From assembly GCF_016406085.1 (NCBI RefSeq), contig NZ_JAEHFJ010000008.1, forward strand, positions 103,057 through 167,056: a stretch of DNA of 64,000 nucleotides. The letters run 5' to 3'. The stretch's first letter is position 1, and each line of letters opens with the position of its first letter. Positions 9,369 through 19,465 of this stretch are shown here, one piece after another. Position numbers and translations under genes: made by a program. This DNA comes from Aureibaculum flavum. GTDB taxonomy: Bacteria > Bacteroidota > Bacteroidia > Flavobacteriales > Flavobacteriaceae. The notes beneath the pieces are model-generated. The model had not been told where the DNA came from, did not search any database, and saw only the letters and a list, made by a program, of their open reading frames with translations.

Positions 9369-9911
9369 TTACCAATTCATTCTTTTTATTAATCCGTTAA
9401 TATGAGCATAATGGTGGACTGAATGCCATGCGTAAATTCCGATATTTTCAGCAAGAGAAACTTCTTCATTGGTTTCAGGGTGTACAAAAGTATGTTGTAA
9501 CTCGTTAGCACTTAATCCCTTTAAAAAATACACCCATTTTTGATGTAAGGCATCTAAAGATCTTAAAGAGAGTAGGATGGGGGCAGATTTACCATCTCTA
9601 AGTTCAGCCCAACGATCTTCATAATAGGTTTTTATGATAGGTTTTACTTCTGTCAATGCCCATTTAAAACGAATATAACTGTTGTAATGGCTATCTGACA
9701 AATGATGTACAACTTGTCTTACCGTCCAACCACCAGGTCTGTAAGGTGTATCCAATTGCGAATCATTTAAATAGCTTACAAGTTTTGTCAATTGTTCTGG
9801 GAAATCTTCCAAAATTTGAATCCAATCTGTAATATGTTGAGAAGAAATGGGAGTGGGTATTTTTGCTTTACCTATAGGATATTTAAGAATATCGATGTCT
9901 GTTACTGGCAT
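9369..9911 (-). CDS. DinB/YfiT-family putative metal-dependent transferase
   Basis: About 180 residues from the ATG at 9911 (MPVTDIDILKYPIGK). An upstream in-frame ATG at 9965 would place the promoter and a terminator hairpin inside the gene, so I reject it. The four-helix DinB fold is indicated by three spaced histidines: VRQVVHHLSDSH and WHSVHHYAHI, the YfiT metal site. Members include bacillithiol transferases, but the real substrate is unknown. Confidence 0.82.
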   Translation of the reverse strand: MPVTDIDILKYPIGKAKIPTPISSQHITDWIQILEDFPEQLTKLVSYLNDSQLDTPYRPGGWTVRQVVHHLSDSHYNSYIRFKWALTEVKPIIKTYYEDRWAELRDGKSAPILLSLRSLDALHQKWVYFLKGLSANELQHTFVHPETNEEVSLAENIGIYAWHSVHHYAHINGLIKRMNW

Positions 9912-9943
9912 ATTAGTTATAATTTTAAGAAGCAACAACGCTA

Positions 9944-9951
9944 CAAATATA
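9944..9951 (-). promoter_or_regulatory. TAnnTTTG -7 element for the DinB gene
   Basis: The minus strand reads TATATTTG, 32 bases before the ATG at 9911, which supports that start over 9965. Confidence 0.55.
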
Positions 9952-9983
9952 AAAAAAGACTCCATTTTGTGGAGTCTTTTTTT
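9951..9983 (-). terminator. Terminator of the cyclophilin-FKBP gene
   Basis: Perfect stem AGACTCCA/TGGAGTCT flanked by A and T runs of seven bases on either side, so it can work in both directions. It lies 27 bases after the stop of the 10011-10943 gene. Confidence 0.9.
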
Positions 9984-10010
9984 AATTTTTATAAAATCTT
10001 ATGCGAAATT

Positions 10011-10943
10011 TTATTTCACATCTATTAATTCTACATCAAAGATTAATGGAGCATTTGGAGGAATAACACCACCAGCTCCTCTAGAACCATAAGCTAATTC
10101 AGAAGGAATTACCATACGTGCTTTATCGCCAACTTGTAATAGTTGAATACCTTCATCCCAACCTGCAATAACTTGGCCAACACCAATTGCAAATTCGATA
10201 GGTTCTTTACGTTCAAATGATGAATCGAAAACAGTACCATCTAATAACTGACCTCTGTAGTGTACAGAAACTTTAGCTCCTTTAGTTGCACTTTTTCCAT
10301 TTCCTTTTTCCGTGATTTTATATCTTAATCCGCTATCCGTTTTTTCAAAACCTTTAGAAACATCACTCAATAATTTTTCAGAATTTTCTTTTTCTTCAGC
10401 TTCTCTTTTTGCTCTAGAACCTTCAAAAGTTCTAAAAGCCTCTATAGCGTTAAAGTCTTCCGCTTCTTTACCAACTCTTATAATTTCAATGCTTTCTGTT
10501 TTGTCATCTTGTTGAATACTGTCAACAACGTCTTGACCTTCTATAACATTTCCAAATATGGTGTGTTTATTATCTAACCAAGGGGTTGGTACATGTGTAA
10601 TAAAAAACTGACTTCCGTTAGTTGCTGGACCAGAATTGGCCATAGATAAAACACCTGGTTTGTCATGTTTTAAATCAGGATGAAATTCGTCATCAAAACT
10701 ATAACCTGGGTTTCCAGTACCTGTTCCTTGTGGACAACCACCTTGAATCATAAAATCAGGTATTACCCTGTGAAATTTTAAACCATCATAGTAAGGTGTT
10801 CCTTGTGGAAGTATCTTATTTTCTAAATTCCCTTCAGCTAGAGCTACAAAATTTCCAACTGTACCTGGTGTTTTGTCGTAAGTTAACTCAACTATTATTT
10901 CACCTTTGGTGGTGTTGAATTTTGCGTATAATCCGTCTTTCAT
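10011..10943 (-). CDS. Peptidyl-prolyl isomerase: cyclophilin-FKBP fusion
   Basis: A 310-residue protein with two prolyl isomerase domains. Residues about 1-150 are a cyclophilin ([46 protein letters not shown], covering the active-site Arg, Gln and Phe). A charged linker follows (about 165-200). The rest is an FKBP domain ([52 protein letters not shown]). No signal peptide is seen, so it is probably a cytoplasmic folding catalyst. It is monocistronic, with a terminator and its own promoter. Confidence 0.93.
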   Translation of the reverse strand: MKDGLYAKFNTTKGEIIVELTYDKTPGTVGNFVALAEGNLENKILPQGTPYYDGLKFHRVIPDFMIQGGCPQGTGTGNPGYSFDDEFHPDLKHDKPGVLSMANSGPATNGSQFFITHVPTPWLDNKHTIFGNVIEGQDVVDSIQQDDKTESIEIIRVGKEAEDFNAIEAFRTFEGSRAKREAEEKENSEKLLSDVSKGFEKTDSGLRYKITEKGNGKSATKGAKVSVHYRGQLLDGTVFDSSFERKEPIEFAIGVGQVIAGWDEGIQLLQVGDKARMVIPSELAYGSRGAGGVIPPNAPLIFDVELIDVK

Positions 10944-10981
10944 TATTATATTTTTTAAATGTACTCGTTTTTAATTGTCGG

Positions 10982-10989
10982 CAAAGATA
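10982..10989 (-). promoter_or_regulatory. TAnnTTTG -7 element for the cyclophilin-FKBP gene
   Basis: The minus strand reads TATCTTTG, 38 bases upstream of the start at 10943. Confidence 0.5.
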
Positions 10990-11020
10990 GTTTGCTTTTA
11001 AGCGAAATAAAAACCAAATA

Positions 11021-14000
11021 CTATTTATTTAGTTCTTTTAATAGTATTTCAATGGCTTTATCTAATTGAGGCTGCTTACCTTCTAATCTATCTTTAAAGC
11101 TTTCAGCGACATAAACATCAGGACTTACACCTTCACTTTCTAAGTTTTTACCATCGAGGGTATAACATCCCCAAGAAGGTAATCGATAAAAAGAGCCATC
11201 AACTAAAGATTTACCTGTGGTAAAAATAATCCATCGATACGTTTCAGTTCCAACAATGGTACCTAAACCCAACTCTTTGAATCCACTCGCAGTCATCTCA
11301 GCATCAGATAATGATTGTTCATTAATTAAAAGAACAATTGGTTTATTACCATAATTAAAATTAGACTGACCGGTTAACTTCCCTTCTCTATATTTCCAAT
11401 TTAAATATTTTTTTTGTTGTAAAAAATTAAGCACACCATCATGTACATTTCCACCTGTGTTAAAACGTAAGTCAACTATTAAAGCCTTTTTATCGGCCTC
11501 GTTACTTACTAAATTTTCTTTAAATTTTGTCAATTCTCCACCAGACATATTTTTCATATGAACATAGGCTATTTTATTATTTGATTTATTATCTACATAG
11601 TTTTGATTAAAATCTTGCCATTCATCATAAAGTAAGCTTTTGATAGTATTAGTTGATGCAGTATGAATATTTACTTTATGTTCAACACCTTTACGTTTCA
11701 ATGTTAGCGTAATCTCATTTATAAAAGAGGGAACAGAGAAGTATTTTTCTCTATTTTCTGTTTTTAAAATTTTCACTCCATTTACGGCTACCAATTCATC
11801 ACCCTTTTTTATGTTTTTACCTTTTACATCTGTCGGACTTTCCTTTACAATCGCATCTACGATAAACGGATCAGTATTATTAAATAAAATTCCGGTTGCT
11901 AAAGAACGCGTACCATAATAAACATCTTGTTCATCACCGTGAGAGTTGAATCCAAAATGTGATGTGTTCAATTCACCCAACATATCATTAAAAATTAAGC
12001 TCAAATCATTTCTACTGGTAACATTGGGTAAATATTGAGCATAATGGTCGCGTAATTTTTGCCAGTTTTGACCATGGAAATTTTCATCATAGAAATTCTC
12101 TTCCATACCCGCCCAAGCTTCATAAAACATTTGGTCAAATTCATTTACAAGAGCTTTATTAAATGTGAAATTGGTTTCAATTTCCTTTAACTTATTACCA
12201 TCAATATCAAGTGTTGCAATAGCTCCATCAAAAAGGATATAATTGTTTTTAGATGAGGATACAATTTGATAACCATTAATGCCTTTATCACTTACACTTT
12301 CGGTTTTGTTTTTTTCAAAAGGTTCTAAAGTAGTTTTCCATAGTTTGTTTTTACCTTCACTATGATTAGAAATATAATAAATATAGGTTTTATCATCTTT
12401 TGTTATTACGGTAATATTTTCTTGCTGACCAAAACTTGGACTAATTTGTTTGAGACGTTCCATTGTATTATTTGGGTTAATAGTAACCACTGGTTTTACA
12501 ACTTTTTCTTCCTCTTTATTTTTGTCTTTTTCCTTTTTTGATTTAGATTCCTCTTTTTTCTTTTCTTCAAATAATTTTTCAATCTTATCTAATTTAAAAG
12601 GGGCTTCATATTTATCTAAAGCCATTTGATAAATTTTAGAATTTGTAGTGCCCATAGGATAGCCTGGTTGTAGTTTATCAGAAGAAAAGTAGATAAATTT
12701 ACCATCAGGAGACCAAGTAGGTTCTGATTCAGATACTTTGGTATTGGTTAAGTTTGTTGTTTTTTTTGTAGCGATTTCATAAGTAAAAATGTCAGATTCA
12801 AAATTGCGATGTGCATTGTAAACTACATACTTATCATCTGGAGAAAAATAAGGATTACTATTATAAAAACCCCATAATTCATCAGTTACAATGGTGTTTG
12901 TTTTAAAAGTAATTAAATCTAAAATCATTATATTATTTCTTCCACTGATATAAACACCCTTTGTTCTATCACTATTAAAAGTAAGTTGTCTATTATTTTT
13001 ATTGTTTTTTGTAATTTGTTTTTTATTGGAATTATCTTCGGCATTTATTGAATACCAATTGTAGTACCCTTTTAAGGATTGCGAATAAAGTAACGTTTTA
13101 TTGTTTTTTAACCATTTTACTTCTTGTACGGCTTCTATCGGGTCCGTTTTTATTTCTTTTATAAATTTTCCTTTTATATCAGAAATAAATAATCTACCTC
13201 TTGAAATAAAGGCTAACTTTTTATCATCTGGTGATACATCAAAATAGCTTATTTTACCTTTAGTTTTAAAACTCTGATCTTTATTTAAGGTATTGTTTTT
13301 AAAAATTCGAATTATCGGTTTATTCGTTTTACCAGAGGTTACATCATATACATAAATTTGATAATCTTTTCTAAAAACAACTTTTTCTCCATTGGCACTC
13401 ACTTTAGGCCACATTATTGAAGTTTTAAAATTTGTAAGTGATTTTTTTACGCCATTATTAAATGTGTAAAGATTGTATTCATCATTGGCTTCATCAGATT
13501 TAAAATAAAGCGTTCCATTTTTATCGAAAGTGGCTCCAAAATCTTTACCTCTATATGTTGTATATTTTTTAAATGCCTTGGTTTTTGTATTGTATGATTT
13601 TATGTCAGGATTGTAATCTCCTTTATATCTTTTTCTATGTGCAAATCGACCACTTTCCCATGATTCGTTAAAATAAATTTCATCATTAATAGGATTTTCA
13701 ACTACGTTATGTACCGTGTTAAAATAGTTTTCAAATAGTCGTATGGGCGTTCCACCATTTTTATGAATACTATAGGTTGTAAAACTATTAAACCTTCCAG
13801 AAGTAAAATAAATGGTAGCACTGTCCCAACTCCAAGAAGAAACTTTATCATCACTTTGATGAAAAGTAAGTTGCGTAATTTCTCCACCTTTTAAAGGAAT
13901 AATGTATACATCTGCATTCCCAAATTGGGTACTAGAAAATGCTAACCATTTTCCGTCAGGAGATACGCTAGGATTGGTTTCTTCGCCTTCCATTGCCGTA

Positions 14001-14185
14001 AGTCTTTGAGCATTTCCTCCAGAAGTTGGTACTTTCCATAAATCACTATCCATACTGAAGATAATTGATTCGGCATCTGGTGTGAATGTTGGATCAAGTG
14101 TAAAAAAAGTATCGGTATCTTGAGCGGAGGTAAGATGGACTATTGAAAAAGCAATAGTCATTAACAGGAATTTATAGAACTTCAT
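11021..14185 (-). CDS. Tricorn-like S41 protease, secreted
   Basis: About 1054 residues from the ATG at 14185 (MKFYKFLLMTIAFSI, a typical signal peptide ending SAQ); the longer in-frame start at 14221 would bury the signal. The N-terminal half contains repeated WD40/TolB-like propeller strands (SPDGKWLAFSS, SPDDKKLAFIS, SPDGKFIYFSS). A Lys/Glu-rich linker follows at about 550-580, then a core region, a PDZ domain (KGDELVAVNGVKI) and an S41 peptidase domain (LIVDLRFNTGGNVHD, LINEQSLSDAE with the catalytic Ser). It resembles archaeal tricorn but is exported, so a role in periplasmic or extracellular peptide breakdown is likely. Confidence 0.9.
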   Translation of the reverse strand: MKFYKFLLMTIAFSIVHLTSAQDTDTFFTLDPTFTPDAESIIFSMDSDLWKVPTSGGNAQRLTAMEGEETNPSVSPDGKWLAFSSTQFGNADVYIIPLKGGEITQLTFHQSDDKVSSWSWDSATIYFTSGRFNSFTTYSIHKNGGTPIRLFENYFNTVHNVVENPINDEIYFNESWESGRFAHRKRYKGDYNPDIKSYNTKTKAFKKYTTYRGKDFGATFDKNGTLYFKSDEANDEYNLYTFNNGVKKSLTNFKTSIMWPKVSANGEKVVFRKDYQIYVYDVTSGKTNKPIIRIFKNNTLNKDQSFKTKGKISYFDVSPDDKKLAFISRGRLFISDIKGKFIKEIKTDPIEAVQEVKWLKNNKTLLYSQSLKGYYNWYSINAEDNSNKKQITKNNKNNRQLTFNSDRTKGVYISGRNNIMILDLITFKTNTIVTDELWGFYNSNPYFSPDDKYVVYNAHRNFESDIFTYEIATKKTTNLTNTKVSESEPTWSPDGKFIYFSSDKLQPGYPMGTTNSKIYQMALDKYEAPFKLDKIEKLFEEKKKEESKSKKEKDKNKEEEKVVKPVVTINPNNTMERLKQISPSFGQQENITVITKDDKTYIYYISNHSEGKNKLWKTTLEPFEKNKTESVSDKGINGYQIVSSSKNNYILFDGAIATLDIDGNKLKEIETNFTFNKALVNEFDQMFYEAWAGMEENFYDENFHGQNWQKLRDHYAQYLPNVTSRNDLSLIFNDMLGELNTSHFGFNSHGDEQDVYYGTRSLATGILFNNTDPFIVDAIVKESPTDVKGKNIKKGDELVAVNGVKILKTENREKYFSVPSFINEITLTLKRKGVEHKVNIHTASTNTIKSLLYDEWQDFNQNYVDNKSNNKIAYVHMKNMSGGELTKFKENLVSNEADKKALIVDLRFNTGGNVHDGVLNFLQQKKYLNWKYREGKLTGQSNFNYGNKPIVLLINEQSLSDAEMTASGFKELGLGTIVGTETYRWIIFTTGKSLVDGSFYRLPSWGCYTLDGKNLESEGVSPDVYVAESFKDRLEGKQPQLDKAIEILLKELNK

Positions 14186-14309
14186 AATAATAAGGTTTGG
14201 TTTAAACCTTAAAATTACCAAATTTTATTAGAAACAAGATTAATTGCAGAAAAACGTATGGTTAAAATTATCTAGATCAATAATTTAACCTTTAAAATAA
14301 GAAACAAAA

Positions 14310-15131
14310 CTATTTAATAATTTTAAAAGTCCCATTTTTATCACCAACTTCTACTTGAATTAAATAGACACCATCGGGCAAATTATCCATGTACAATTTA
14401 GATTCAGCAGCAACAGGTTTTTTTGACATTACTTTTTGGCCAATCGTATTGTAGACATTAACTATAGCAATGTTTTCATTTGCTCTTAAGGTTAATACAT
14501 CATCCGTTACTGGATTAGGAGAATAATTAAATCCTACAGAAACTAAATCTTCAATACTCGCAGTTGTTGTGTTCAGTAAGGTATAGTGATCAATACCTAC
14601 ACCCCAAGTATAGGTGTTTTCATCATCATAAATAAATTTGACTTTAAAAGCATTATTAATATATGCGGTTACATCAATGGAAACACTTTGATTAGATCCA
14701 GTATTAGGAGCTGTATCATCGCCATTTACAAAGAGAACATTTTGCCATACTGTACCATCCCAAACATCAACCATAAAATTACCACTATTACTAAATGTCT
14801 GATGATTATAAACAAGCTCTATAGCAGCAGTAGAAACACTTGCAGCTATTAAATCTACTGTTGGACCTTCAAGTTCTACATAATTATTTACAAAACTATC
14901 ACAGCTGTTGTCATTAAAAATCACCCCACCCGTAGAGAAACTTGCAGGTGTTGTATAGCCACTACCAATGAGAGAACCTGTATATCCAAACTGCCAAGTG
15001 CAGCCTGTAGGACCAGAAGTTGCAGACCAACCCTCAGGAATTACTGACGCATCAAAATTCTCCTCTTGAATTTGAGCGTTGCTTATCCAAGCGATACAGC
15101 ATAACATACACAGTAAAATTACTTTTCTCAT
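14310..15131 (-). CDS. T9SS type A sorting-domain protein
   Basis: About 273 residues from the ATG at 15131 (MRKVILLCMLCCIAWISNAQ, a signal peptide). The middle part, about 25-190, looks like a choice-of-anchor/jelly-roll beta-sandwich (TSGPTGCTWQFGY, VDVWDGTVWQNV). The last 75 residues are a type IX secretion C-terminal domain: FNYSPNPVTDDVLTL, VNVYNTIGQKV, LPDGVYLIQVE, FKIIK. The protein is therefore expected at the cell surface or secreted. The ligand or substrate is unknown. Confidence 0.88.
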   Translation of the reverse strand: MRKVILLCMLCCIAWISNAQIQEENFDASVIPEGWSATSGPTGCTWQFGYTGSLIGSGYTTPASFSTGGVIFNDNSCDSFVNNYVELEGPTVDLIAASVSTAAIELVYNHQTFSNSGNFMVDVWDGTVWQNVLFVNGDDTAPNTGSNQSVSIDVTAYINNAFKVKFIYDDENTYTWGVGIDHYTLLNTTTASIEDLVSVGFNYSPNPVTDDVLTLRANENIAIVNVYNTIGQKVMSKKPVAAESKLYMDNLPDGVYLIQVEVGDKNGTFKIIK

Positions 15132-15417
15132 AGAATTGAATTTTAATTCCACTATAATTATTCGAATTCTACTTGATATATGTTTTTAAGTAGTAATTTT
15201 TTTCCATACTTTTTTGTTTATGATAAGCTCGTTATTAAACAGCATTCATCATTTATTATAAACAATCTAAGTTAGAGGTAAATAGTATAACGTAAAAAGT
15301 GTTAAAATATTTTAGAAAAAGTGTACTATAAAATAAACGTCAAAAATGTACGGAAACTATTAGAAACACTAATGCTCAGCATTAGTACAATAGCCCATGA
15401 TATTACGGAATTAAAAA

Positions 15418-16479
15418 CTAAATTTTACTTGAATTATCTAACAAATAAAAATCCATCAAAACCATAGCCGTTAAAGCTTCTACAATAGGTACAGCTCTGG
15501 GTACAACACAAGGATCATGTCTTCCTTTACCTTGCACATTTACGGCATTGCCATCAGCGTCTATGGTATCATATTTTTGAAGTAATGTGGCTACCGGTTT
15601 AAATGCGACGTTAAAATAAACATCCATTCCATTAGAAATACCACCTTGAATACCACCAGATAAATTTGTTTTAGTAGAACCATCCTCATTAAAAGCATCA
15701 TTATGTTCAGATCCTTTTAGTTTTGTGCCTTCAAAACCACTACCATATTCAAACCCTTTTACAGCGTTTATGGTAAGCATGGCTTGACCTAATCTGGCAT
15801 GTAATTTATCAAAAATGGGTTCGCCAAAACCTAAGGGTACATTTTTAGCTACACACGTAATGGTTCCACCAATGGTATCACCTTGTTTTTTAATAGCTTT
15901 AATATGATCTATCATTTTTGTTGCAGTTTCTGAATCAGGACAACGTACAGCATTTGATTCTGTTTGCGATAAATCTAATTCTTGATAGGATTTATCTAAA
16001 GTAATAGCTCCTACAGAATTGGTAAACGCATTAATTTTTATGTCTTTGAGTATTTGTTTGGCGATGGCACCTGCAACAATCCAATTGGCAGTTTCACGAG
16101 CAGATGAGCGTCCTCCACCTCTAAAATCTCTTAAACCATATTTCTTAGTATAGGTATAATCGGCGTGAGAAGGTCTAAACGTATTTTTAATATCTGAGTA
16201 ATCTTGCGATTTTTGGTTGGTATTTTTAATTATAAAACCAATAGATGTACCCGTAGTTTGACCATCAAATATACCCGATAAAAACTCAACAGTGTCAGGT
16301 TCTTTACGTTGGGTAACAATAGCAGATTGCCCAGGTTTACGTCGATCTAATTCATTTTGAATCGCTTTAAAATCTAATGTGATACCAGCGGGACAGCCAT
16401 CTATAACACCACCAATAGCGGCTCCATGTGATTCTCCAAACGTAGTCAGTTTAAATAATTTTCCTATACTGTTGCTCAT
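15418..16479 (-). CDS. aroC: Chorismate synthase
   Basis: A 353-residue protein of normal length with AroC signatures throughout: [18 protein letters not shown] at the N terminus, [20 protein letters not shown] (flavin and substrate site), [22 protein letters not shown] and [17 protein letters not shown]. It converts EPSP to chorismate with reduced FMN, the last step of the shikimate pathway. It marks the left edge of the stress island. Confidence 0.98.
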   Translation of the reverse strand: MSNSIGKLFKLTTFGESHGAAIGGVIDGCPAGITLDFKAIQNELDRRKPGQSAIVTQRKEPDTVEFLSGIFDGQTTGTSIGFIIKNTNQKSQDYSDIKNTFRPSHADYTYTKKYGLRDFRGGGRSSARETANWIVAGAIAKQILKDIKINAFTNSVGAITLDKSYQELDLSQTESNAVRCPDSETATKMIDHIKAIKKQGDTIGGTITCVAKNVPLGFGEPIFDKLHARLGQAMLTINAVKGFEYGSGFEGTKLKGSEHNDAFNEDGSTKTNLSGGIQGGISNGMDVYFNVAFKPVATLLQKYDTIDADGNAVNVQGKGRHDPCVVPRAVPIVEALTAMVLMDFYLLDNSSKI

Positions 16480-16497
16480 TTACTAAAAATTGAAAAG

Positions 16498-16505
16498 CAA
16501 AGGTA
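16498..16505 (-). promoter_or_regulatory. TAnnTTTG -7 element for aroC
   Basis: The minus strand reads TACCTTTG, 18 bases upstream of the aroC start. No TGAyNNNNrTCA operator lies at the matching distance, so this is a conventional promoter. Confidence 0.5.
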
Positions 16506-16912
16506 AAATAATAATTCTATACTATAAGCTTAGGTTCAATATAACTTTTCTATCGTATTGTTATCTTTTTAAGGATTTGAATATTGAATATTCATTTTTA
16601 TATTGATAAAACATTATAAATAACTCACCCTTTTAGCGGCTTTAAAATAGAATTCACCTGTGTCGCATCATTTATCATTTCATTCTGTTTATTATGCCAA
16701 TTTGTAAAACGCAATCATTTTCATAAAATGACCTACGTCATTTTATGAAATATTAAGAAGACATAATTTTATATTAAAATAAAACAACATTAAAAGTCAG
16801 ATTTTAAAGCGTCTATAATTTTTATTAGAACGGATTTATAGCATCAAAGTTTAGTAATTGAAGAGAGTATACAGTAACGTTAAGAATTAAATGAACCCAT
16901 AAAAAATTTATT
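16506..16912. other. Long intergenic region at the island edge
   Basis: Gene-free apart from the aroC promoter side and the operator-promoter at 16719-16771. The leader between that promoter and the gene at 16913 is about 140 bases. Nothing else was recognised. Confidence 0.5.
16719..16771 (+). promoter_or_regulatory. Operator TGACCTACGTCA with -7 element
   Basis: The core at 16729-16740 is the centre of a 32-base palindrome (16719-16750) with perfect 14-base arms around CTAC. TAATTTTA, one base from TAnnTTTG, starts 35 bases after the first core base (16764-16771). It faces the gene at 16913. Confidence 0.75.
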
Positions 16913-17383
16913 ATGAATAATTTTAGATACAGACCAAAAGACAATTTTATTCAAGAGGCAGATTGGAAACAACTTTTTGTTCTTACAGAACACTGGAAAT
17001 CTGACCTTTTATTTTTTGCAGATGATATAAAATTTCTACACGATTTAATTGATAAATATTTTCTATGGATAGCAAGAAAAGAACATATAGATAAGGTACA
17101 AGAGATAGAAATTAACTTGTTAAATGTAGATAGACAAAATTCTTTATTATTAAAGAAAACGAATAAACATCTAGAACATTTGGAAGCTTTAATTGATGAT
17201 CCATTTAAATACGATGCTTATGAATTTAGAAATGAACATGAGCAACTCGAAGATGATTTATCTGATTTCTTAAAATCTTTTAGAAAAAATAGAAAGGAAG
17301 TTTTCAGTATTACAGAATTTATAATTGATAAAGAAGAATTGGTAAGGCATCTAGACTTTAGTAAAATTAAAAATTATGCATAA
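16913..17383 (+). CDS. Conserved helical protein of unknown function (paralogue of 47922-48329)
   Basis: A 156-residue, charged, almost entirely helical protein with no signal or membrane segment. It shares a pattern with the 135-residue protein at 47922-48329: HWKSDLLFFADDIKFLHDL against FWKDEVRFFNDLL, and FRNEHEQLEDDLSDFLKSF against YREKHHEISLRMADFTKEF. Both are preceded by the island operator, directly here and through an operon there. A cytoplasmic helical-bundle stress protein is inferred; no function is known to me. Confidence 0.7.
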   Translation: MNNFRYRPKDNFIQEADWKQLFVLTEHWKSDLLFFADDIKFLHDLIDKYFLWIARKEHIDKVQEIEINLLNVDRQNSLLLKKTNKHLEHLEALIDDPFKYDAYEFRNEHEQLEDDLSDFLKSFRKNRKEVFSITEFIIDKEELVRHLDFSKIKNYA

Positions 17384-17413
17384 TGTAGTTGATTTTGCAT
17401 CAATAGGTAACAT

Positions 17414-17425
17414 TGACCTGTGCCA
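17414..17425 (+). promoter_or_regulatory. Degenerate island operator half-site before the exporter operon
   Basis: TGACCTGTGCCA keeps the left half TGACC of the island operator but the right half is degraded. Near +34/+35 only a weak -7-like TGATTTTA is seen. Membership in the regulon is uncertain. Confidence 0.3.
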
Positions 17426-17475
17426 TTCTAATTAGAATTCATAGATATGATTTTACAATTCAAAATTGATAGGAG

Positions 17476-18696
17476 ATGAAAAAATACAGATGGTTAATAG
17501 TTACGATAGTTGTTGTTATTGCGGCAATAGGTTATTTTTATGTAAGACCTAAAATTGAGTCAAAAAAAGTGGATTATACGTCTACTGTTTTTCAAAAAGG
17601 TGATATTGAGTCTGATGTGTCTAGCACAGGAACATTAGAAGCCATTAATACTGTAGATGTAGGTACACAAATATCAGGTACTATTTCTAAAATATATGTT
17701 GATTACAATGATCGGGTAAAGGCGGGGCAATTATTAGCTACGATGGACATGAAAATGCTAAGCACTGCATTAGAATCTGCTCAAGCCAATTTAGCCGTGA
17801 GTCAAGCACAATTGAATCAGGTTGAAGATGATTATAATAGAAATAAAGTGCTATTTGAAAAAGATGTTATATCTGAAAAGGAATTTAATACTTCAAAGTA
17901 TAGTTATGAGCAGGCTGTTAGTTACAAAAAAGCATCTCAAGCTGCACTTACAAATGCACAAGTTAATATGGGATATGCAAAAATATTATCACCTATTAAT
18001 GGTGTAGTTATTGAAAAAGCGGTAGATGAAGGACAGACTGTTGCTGCAAGTTTTTCTACACCAACAATGTTCATTATAGCGGAAGACTTGTCTAAAATGC
18101 AAATTTTGGCAGATGTTGATGAAAGTGACATTGGTTATGTAAAAGATAGTATGGACGTACGTTTTACCATACAAACTTATCCAGATAAAAAGTTTTTTGG
18201 TAAGGTAAGTCAGGTTCGATTACAGCCTACAGAAATAAATAATGTAGTTAATTATCAGGTGGTTATTGATATAGAAAATAAGGGAGGGTTATTAATACCT
18301 GGTATGACTACAAACATAGAGTTTATTACAGCTAAAGCAAATGATGTATGGCTTATAAATAATTCTGCTTTACGCTTTAGACCCACCGAAGCAATGCTAA
18401 AAGAAGTTAAACCTATATTAGAAGATAAGGCAAAAACAATTTTATCTGATTCTCTACAAGTAGTGTTTAAAAATGCAATTAACAATGAAGAGTTGTTTAC
18501 GCCAACAAATTTCAAGAAAAATTTACCCGCCAATATTAATGGTTTCTTTTATAAGAATGAAAATGGAAAACTAGATTTCAAATTTATAGAAACAGGTATT
18601 ACATCTGGGTTACAGTCTGAAGTTAAAAAATTTCTAGATGGATCGGAAATAAATGAAAGTATAAAGGCTATTAACGGTATAAAATCTAAAAAATAG
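17476..18696 (+). CDS. MacA-like periplasmic adaptor (HlyD/RND membrane-fusion protein)
   Basis: A 406-residue protein with one N-terminal membrane anchor (about 5-24). A split lipoyl domain follows (VDVGTQISGTISKIYVDYND and MGYAKILSPINGVVIEKAVDEGQTV) around a coiled-coil hairpin (about 90-150, SAQANLAVSQAQLNQVEDDYN), then beta-barrel domains. It is followed directly by a MacB-type ATPase and permease, so it is the adaptor of a tripartite ABC exporter. A TolC-type outer-membrane partner is not in the window. Substrate unknown. Confidence 0.9.
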   Translation: MKKYRWLIVTIVVVIAAIGYFYVRPKIESKKVDYTSTVFQKGDIESDVSSTGTLEAINTVDVGTQISGTISKIYVDYNDRVKAGQLLATMDMKMLSTALESAQANLAVSQAQLNQVEDDYNRNKVLFEKDVISEKEFNTSKYSYEQAVSYKKASQAALTNAQVNMGYAKILSPINGVVIEKAVDEGQTVAASFSTPTMFIIAEDLSKMQILADVDESDIGYVKDSMDVRFTIQTYPDKKFFGKVSQVRLQPTEINNVVNYQVVIDIENKGGLLIPGMTTNIEFITAKANDVWLINNSALRFRPTEAMLKEVKPILEDKAKTILSDSLQVVFKNAINNEELFTPTNFKKNLPANINGFFYKNENGKLDFKFIETGITSGLQSEVKKFLDGSEINESIKAINGIKSKK

Positions 18697-18702
18697 AAAA
18701 AG

Positions 18703-19455
18703 ATGCCTGCAAAAAAAGTCATAGAAACCAAAAAGCTAAACCGTATTTTTAAAAATGGTGAAATCGAGGTGCATGCCCTAACGGACATTGATATGATTAT
18801 TGAAGAAGGTGAATTTGTAGCCATTATGGGGGCATCTGGTTCTGGAAAGTCAACCTTACTACATATTATTGGCTGTTTAGATAGAGCGACCTCAGGAGAA
18901 TATGATTTAGACGGAGTGCAAGTAAATAAATTAGGTAAAAATCAGTTGGCAGATGTTCGAAATCAAAAAATAGGGTTCATTTTTCAAAGTTATAATTTAT
19001 TAGCTAGAACTACAGCATTGGAAAATGTTGAATTGCCTCTTATTTATGATAGAACGGGGCAATTTCCGAACTCAAAAGAGTTGGCTCAAAAAGCCCTTGA
19101 ACAAGTGGGTTTGGCAGATCGTATTTACCATAAAACGAATGAACTTTCAGGTGGACAACAACAGCGTGTCGCTATTGCTAGGGCATTGGTTAACAATCCC
19201 GCTCTTATTTTGGCGGATGAACCTACGGGTAATTTAGATAGTAAAGCCAGTATTGATATTGCCGATCTTTTTGTTCAATTGAATAACGAAGGAAAGACGA
19301 TTGTAATGATTACGCACGAACCAGAAATTGCACAATTTGCGAAACGCATGATTTATTTAAGAGATGGGCAAATTATTTCTGATAAAATGATAGAAAAAAG
19401 AAGTACCAAAGCATTTGCACTCAAAGAATTAGAAAAACCAGTTGAAACACCTTAA
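18703..19455 (+). CDS. ABC exporter ATP-binding protein, MacB/LolD type
   Basis: A 250-residue ATPase. Walker A is [16 protein letters not shown], the Q loop is [11 protein letters not shown], the signature is [17 protein letters not shown], Walker B is [13 protein letters not shown], and the switch His is in MITHEPE. The MacB/LolD subgroup is shown by [15 protein letters not shown] and by its partners. It starts six bases after the adaptor ends and is followed by the permease ten bases later. Confidence 0.93.
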   Translation: MPAKKVIETKKLNRIFKNGEIEVHALTDIDMIIEEGEFVAIMGASGSGKSTLLHIIGCLDRATSGEYDLDGVQVNKLGKNQLADVRNQKIGFIFQSYNLLARTTALENVELPLIYDRTGQFPNSKELAQKALEQVGLADRIYHKTNELSGGQQQRVAIARALVNNPALILADEPTGNLDSKASIDIADLFVQLNNEGKTIVMITHEPEIAQFAKRMIYLRDGQIISDKMIEKRSTKAFALKELEKPVETP

Positions 19456-19465
19456 AAGAATACTT

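Noticed and set aside
9912..9965. Longer start of the DinB gene at 9965
   Set aside because: This would place a TAnnTTTG promoter element and part of a strong terminator inside the gene; the start at 9911 fits the family better.
16719..16750. Long palindromes as insertion-sequence ends or attachment sites
   Set aside because: No transposase or integrase is present, no target duplications were seen, and the palindrome centres coincide with the operator at promoter spacing.
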